Shown: positions 6,005 through 8,520 of the stretch, piece after piece
Layout of the letters: every line of letters begins with the position of its first letter
Numbering within the stretch: position 1 is the stretch's first letter
Origin: DATCZS01 sp036525795
Lineage (GTDB): Bacteria; Actinomycetota; Acidimicrobiia; Spongiisociales; ZC4RG35
DNA: 8,520 nucleotides
Assembly: GCA_036525795.1 (NCBI GenBank)
Contig: DATCZS010000163.1
Coordinates: 1-8,520, forward strand
Direction: 5' to 3'
Translations under genes and position numbers: made by a program
The notes under the pieces: model-generated
The model's database searches: none
Told to the model about the DNA's origin: nothing
Seen by the model: only the letters and a program-made list of their open reading frames with translations

Positions 6005-6069
6005 AGTATGGAAACGGACCGACCCTGCGTCGCTCGACCGTTCGCCCGCACCGTCGTCGACCCTTTCGA

Positions 6070-6088
6070 CGCCGACCCGGGATCGGCG
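6070..6088. other. Small hairpin in the intergenic region after the crotonase gene
   Basis: CGCCGA (6070-6075) pairs with TCGGCG (6083-6088) around a 7-nt loop. It is followed by GC-rich sequence and not by a T-run, so at best it is a weak, non-canonical terminator for the operon. The rest of the 246-nt gap 5969-6214 holds the direct repeat at 5985-6004, a weaker inverted repeat (6100-6105/6115-6120) and no supported gene. Confidence 0.3.
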
Positions 6089-6203
6089 GCGCGTCCGCCC
6101 GCCCGGCTCGGGTTCGGGCGCCGCATCTCGTCACCGAAAAGGAGCATCCGGCCCTGGGACCGCAGGCGAACCCGATCGATGGTGGTAGAGCAAGGATCCC
6201 GAC

Positions 6204-6209
6204 AGGAGG
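6204..6209 (+). promoter_or_regulatory. Perfect Shine-Dalgarno of the membrane-protein gene
   Basis: AGGAGG ends 5 nt before GTG 6215. It decides for this start over the in-frame ATG at 6179, which has no ribosome-binding site. Confidence 0.8.
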
Positions 6210-6214
6210 CCACC

Positions 6215-6574
6215 GTGACGATTTCCAGAGAGAAGATCCGGGTTCCCGTGATGCGCGAACCCCTGGCGCACGTCGTGGAGTGGGTCATGGGAGTGGTCGG
6301 CACCGTCGCAGCAGGGATCGGACTGTTGATCTACCACGGACCGGAGACACTCGATCTCTTCGGATGGGAGTGGAACACCGCCGGGCTCGATCTCGCCTGG
6401 CCGTTCTCTCTCATCGTCCTGGGCGGGCTCATGCTGGCGTCTGCGTTCGCCATCTTCTCGAGCCGCGAATACGCCCATCACGGGGAAGGTGACCTCCGGG
6501 TGGTCACCGGAAGCATTCTCGCCTTGCTGTCACTGGCCGGCGCAATCACGTACTTCGTGATCTGGCTCGTCTGA
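6215..6574 (+). CDS. Small three-helix integral membrane protein, unknown function
   Basis: I do not recognise this 119-residue protein. A basic N-terminus (REKIRVPVMRE, residues 5-15) leads to three hydrophobic stretches: about residues 20-40 (VVEWVMGVVGTVAAGIGLLIY), 60-82 (LDLAWPFSLIVLGGLMLASAFAI...) and 97-119, the last reaching the C-terminus (...YFVIWLV). Between helices 1 and 2 is a Trp-rich loop (GWEW, 50-53); between helices 2 and 3 is a short charged loop with two His and two Glu (REYAHHGEGD). The positive N-terminus suggests it faces the cytoplasm. There is no signal peptidase site, enzyme motif or lipobox. It stands alone: 246 nt after the crotonase operon and 160 nt before the HD-GYP gene, all on the same strand. 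The strong ribosome-binding site, GTG start and clean hydrophobic pattern support a real gene. Confidence 0.75.
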   Translation: MTISREKIRVPVMREPLAHVVEWVMGVVGTVAAGIGLLIYHGPETLDLFGWEWNTAGLDLAWPFSLIVLGGLMLASAFAIFSSREYAHHGEGDLRVVTGSILALLSLAGAITYFVIWLV

Positions 6575-6653
6575 GGACGAGTCGGCCCGCCATCATCGCA
6601 CCCCGGCCGGGCTCGACCGGCACGAACCGAATTGATACAGAAGACCCATGGCC

Positions 6654-6664
6654 TGATGCCATCA
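6654..6664. repeat. Inverted repeat TGATG-C-CATCA before the HD-GYP gene
   Basis: A perfect 5+1+5 palindrome, overlapped by a second inverted repeat ATGGC/GCCAT (6648-6652/6658-6662). It lies in the AT-richer 160-nt gap between the membrane-protein and HD-GYP genes and could be an operator. Confidence 0.3.
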
Positions 6665-6701
6665 TGTAACGCATCGTGTGTCACCGAGACTGGTACACGA
6701 A

Positions 6702-6720
6702 TTGACTAGTTCGTAGTCGG
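6702..6720 (+). promoter_or_regulatory. Candidate promoter/leader element of the HD-GYP gene
   Basis: TTGACT (6702-6707) matches a -35 element at five of six positions. GACTA (6704-6708) and TAGTC (6714-6718) form an inverted repeat around GTTCG, overlapping that element. An 18-nt spacer would put a -10 at TAGGAG (6726-6731), so close to the ATG at 6735 that the transcript would be leaderless or start slightly inside the gene. Another copy of CGAATTGA lies at 6628-6635 (the local copy is 6698-6705). No single promoter model fits well. Confidence 0.35.
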
Positions 6721-6734
6721 CTGGGTAGGAGCGC

Positions 6735-7316
6735 ATGGAGTCGCTGATCGCTGCGATGGAGGGCATGGTCGAAGACCTGCACGGGCACGTGCATCGCGTG
6801 AGCGATGTGGCGACGTCGATCGGGACCGAGCTGGGGATCGTGTCGGCCGACATCGATCGGTTGAGGCTGGTCGGAATGCTCCACGACGTCGGCAAGATCC
6901 ACGTCGACCCCGCCATCCTGGCCAAGCCGGGTCCGCTGGTGGGAGACGAGGTCAGGCGCATGCGGCGTCACCCCGAGTTCGGGTTCGCCATGACGGTCGA
7001 AATGTGCGACGAGGCGGTTGCCGAGGCGATCCTCTACCACCACGAGCGCTTCGACGGCGGCGGATACCCGTACGGTCTCGCCGGCGCCGAGATCCCGCTC
7101 CTGGCCCGGATCGTCCTGGTGGCCGACGCCTTCGACGCGATCACCAGCCACCGTTCGTATCAGCCGGCGCTCCCGGTCGACTACGCCATCGAGGAGATCG
7201 TCGCCAACTCGGGCACCCAGTTCGATCCGTCCGTGGTCGACGCCTTTCTCCGGCTGGCCGACCGCGACATGCTCCCCAGGGTGGGTGCAGTGCCGCAGGG
7301 CGTCGCCGCCCGCTGA
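6735..7316 (+). CDS. Minimal HD-GYP domain phosphodiesterase
   Basis: This 193-residue protein is almost only the HD-GYP catalytic domain, which in characterised members hydrolyses cyclic di-GMP at a di- or tri-iron site. Visible motifs are the first His (His18 in HGHVHRV), the HD pair His50-Asp51 in MLHDVGKI, HP at 79-80, HHERFDGGGYPYGL (102-115) carrying the GYP signature and metal-binding His102-His103, then VADAFDAITSHRSY (129-142). The closing GTQFDPSVVDAFLRL (160-174) is also typical. There is no receiver, PAS, GAF or membrane domain, unlike most HD-GYP proteins, so input must come from a partner or from expression level. ATG 6735 is the first start after an in-frame TAG at 6726. Its AGGAG is only 3 nt away, and ATG codons at 6756 and 6765 are alternatives that would still keep His18. 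The gene stands alone; the helicase starts 42 nt after its stop. Confidence 0.92.
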   Translation: MESLIAAMEGMVEDLHGHVHRVSDVATSIGTELGIVSADIDRLRLVGMLHDVGKIHVDPAILAKPGPLVGDEVRRMRRHPEFGFAMTVEMCDEAVAEAILYHHERFDGGGYPYGLAGAEIPLLARIVLVADAFDAITSHRSYQPALPVDYAIEEIVANSGTQFDPSVVDAFLRLADRDMLPRVGAVPQGVAAR

Positions 7317-7346
7317 CCGGCCCCCCGGGTTGTCGCACCCTGCCGA

Positions 7347-7352
7347 TACAGT
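7347..7352 (+). promoter_or_regulatory. -10 box of a probable leaderless helicase transcript
   Basis: TACAGT fits TANNNT and ends 6 nt before GTG 7359, the spacing expected if transcription starts at the start codon. No Shine-Dalgarno is present before that GTG. Confidence 0.55.
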
Positions 7353-7358
7353 TCGTCC

Positions 7359-8520
7359 GTGACCGCATCCGGGCCTCTTCGGCACTTCAATCCCGCCACC
7401 ACTGCGTGGTTCGAGGCGTCTTTCCCGCATCCCACTCCGGCCCAGTCACAGGGATGGGACGCCATCGCCGGCGGAAGCCACACGCTCATCCACGCCCCCA
7501 CCGGCTCCGGCAAGACGCTGGCGGCATTCCTCTACACCATCGACCGGCTCCTGCACGAGCCGGTGCCCGTCCGGACCGACCGCTGCAGGGTCTTGTACGT
7601 CTCACCGCTCAAGGCGCTCGCATACGACATCGACCGCAACCTCCGAGCCCCCCTGGCGGGGATCCGCCACGCCGCCGCTCGCCAGGGCGACGCCGAACTC
7701 CCCGAGCTCGAGACGTTCCTCAGAACCGGGGACACGCCGAGCGCTGACCGGACCCGGATGCAGCGCACTCCGCCAGACATCCTCATCACCACGCCCGAGT
7801 CCCTCTACCTCATGCTCACGTCGCAGGCGCGCAGGGTGCTCCACTCCGTGCGGTGGGTCATCGTCGACGAGGTGCACGCCGTGGCCGGCAGCAAGCGGGG
7901 GGCCCACCTGGCGATCTCACTCGAGCGCCTCGAGGAGCTGACCGACCGGCCTCCCCAGCGCATCGGGCTGTCCGCCACGCAGCGCCCACTGGAGACGATC
8001 GCTCGCTTCCTCGGCGGCGGTACGCCCGACGGCGAAGGGTGGGACCCCCGGCCGGTGCAGATCGTCGACACGCCGTCCGAACGACCCCTCGACGTGGAAC
8101 TGGTCGTTCCGGTCGAGGACATGGCGGAGCCGGCCCCACCCGACCCCCTCGACCCCGACCTCACCCGCACCCGCTCGATCTGGCCGGCGGTGTACCCCCG
8201 CATCCTCGATCTGATCCGGGCCCACCGGTCCACCATCGTGTTCGCCAACAGCAGGCGCCTGGCGGAGAGAGTCTGCTCCGAGCTCAACGCCCTCGCCGGG
8301 GAGGAGATCGCCAGGGCCCACCATGGCTCGGTGGCGCGCGAGCAGCGCATCCAGATCGAAGAAGCGCTCAAACAGGGAACGCTCGCTGCCGTCGTGGCCA
8401 CCTCCTCGCTGGAACTGGGGATCGACATCGGAAGCATCGACTGCGTCCTCCAGGTCCAGTCTCCCAAGGGGGTGGCGCGCGGTCTGCAGCGGGTGGGAAG
8501 ATCGGGGCACCTCGTGACGG
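7359..8520 (+). CDS. lhr: Lhr-like superfamily 2 helicase, 3' end cut by window
   Basis: 387 residues are visible and the frame is open at the right edge. The start is GTG 7359, the first possible ATG/GTG start after the in-frame stop of the HD-GYP gene (TGA 7314-7316). All the helicase motifs expected so far are intact: FPHPTPAQSQGW (22-33), Walker A APTGSGKT (46-53), motif Ia VSPLKALAYD (81-90), Ib TTPESLYLML (144-153), motif II DEVH (170-173), motif III LSATQ (204-208), motif IV VFANSRRLAE (294-303), HHGS (321-324), motif V TSSLELGIDIG (348-358) and motif VI QRVGRSGH (377-384). The SPLKALAYDI and GLSATQRP wording and the short N-terminus fit Lhr, a 3'-5' ATP-dependent nucleic-acid helicase; mycobacterial Lhr is linked to DNA damage. 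Full Lhr proteins run from about 900 (core) to 1500 residues, and the cut prevents telling which type this is. A leaderless promoter of its own is likely. Confidence 0.93.
   Translation, partial: MTASGPLRHFNPATTAWFEASFPHPTPAQSQGWDAIAGGSHTLIHAPTGSGKTLAAFLYTIDRLLHEPVPVRTDRCRVLYVSPLKALAYDIDRNLRAPLAGIRHAAARQGDAELPELETFLRTGDTPSADRTRMQRTPPDILITTPESLYLMLTSQARRVLHSVRWVIVDEVHAVAGSKRGAHLAISLERLEELTDRPPQRIGLSATQRPLETIARFLGGGTPDGEGWDPRPVQIVDTPSERPLDVELVVPVEDMAEPAPPDPLDPDLTRTRSIWPAVYPRILDLIRAHRSTIVFANSRRLAERVCSELNALAGEEIARAHHGSVAREQRIQIEEALKQGTLAAVVATSSLELGIDIGSIDCVLQVQSPKGVARGLQRVGRSGHLVT

Noticed and set aside
6008..6214. Upstream extension of the membrane-protein frame
   Set aside because: The extra residues are Arg/Pro/Asp-rich without family character, while a perfect AGGAGG precedes GTG 6215.
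6606..6621. GCCGG/CCGGC hairpin after the membrane-protein gene as a terminator
   Set aside because: The stem is only 5 bp and no T-run follows; equal stems are common by chance in this GC-rich DNA.
6698..6713. Possible LexA/SOS box (CGAAT-N6-GTTCG) before the HD-GYP gene
   Set aside because: The mycobacterial-type consensus needs CGAAC-N4-GTTCG; here the spacing is 6 and one arm base is wrong.

Overview
The window is GC-rich, densely coding DNA, almost certainly from the chromosome of an actinobacterium. The grounds are strong G/C bias at third codon positions, many GTG starts (five of the seven genes whose start lies inside the window), several starts that look leaderless with a TANNNT -10 box 6-9 nt upstream, and genes typical of Actinomycetota (a TIGR03084/mycothiol-isomerase-like DinB-fold protein and an Lhr-type helicase). 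An Acidimicrobiia-like or related lineage is possible, but the sequence alone does not prove it. I see no rRNA, tRNA, CRISPR array, insertion sequence or phage gene.

Layout. (1) Bases 1-1987 hold a two-gene unit with an 8-nt overlap: the C-terminal part of a CobT-like VWA (MIDAS) protein, cut by the window edge, then a CobS-like MoxR-family AAA+ protein. The AAA+ protein has a striking exchange of its two Mg2+-site residues: Asp replaces Ser/Thr after the P-loop Lys, and Ser replaces the Walker B Asp. No cobaltochelatase CobN or cobalamin gene is visible beside the pair. (2) On the minus strand, 2004-2438 encodes a free-standing cyclic-nucleotide-binding domain, convergent with the AAA+ gene and divergent from the next gene. 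(3) Bases 2541-3626 encode a LOG-family Rossmann protein with long N- and C-terminal extensions. (4) Bases 3682-5968 form a tight operon joined by two 4-nt GTGA stop/start overlaps: a DinB/mycothiol-isomerase-like metalloprotein, a BtpA-family TIM-barrel protein and a crotonase-fold protein lacking the classic hydratase Glu pair. (5) Bases 6215-6574 encode a small three-helix membrane protein of unknown function with a perfect Shine-Dalgarno. (6) Bases 6735-7316 encode a minimal HD-GYP phosphodiesterase. (7) From 7359 to the right edge runs the N-terminal half or less of an Lhr-like superfamily 2 helicase.

How the genes fit together. The VWA and AAA+ products are expected to form a chaperone-like complex, as CobS/CobT and MoxR/VWA pairs do. 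The three-gene operon implies a shared task, perhaps small-molecule or acyl-CoA metabolism, but its substrate cannot be read from the sequence. Two genes touch nucleotide signalling, the cNMP-binding domain (ligand unknown) and the HD-GYP enzyme (probably c-di-GMP), but nothing links them directly. The Lhr helicase is probably a housekeeping nucleic-acid repair enzyme with its own leaderless promoter.

Non-coding signals include an unusually long near-perfect inverted repeat inside the VWA gene (730-761), an 11-nt-period direct repeat after the crotonase gene (5985-6004), a 12-bp palindrome in the divergent gap (2478-2489) and several small inverted repeats before the HD-GYP gene.
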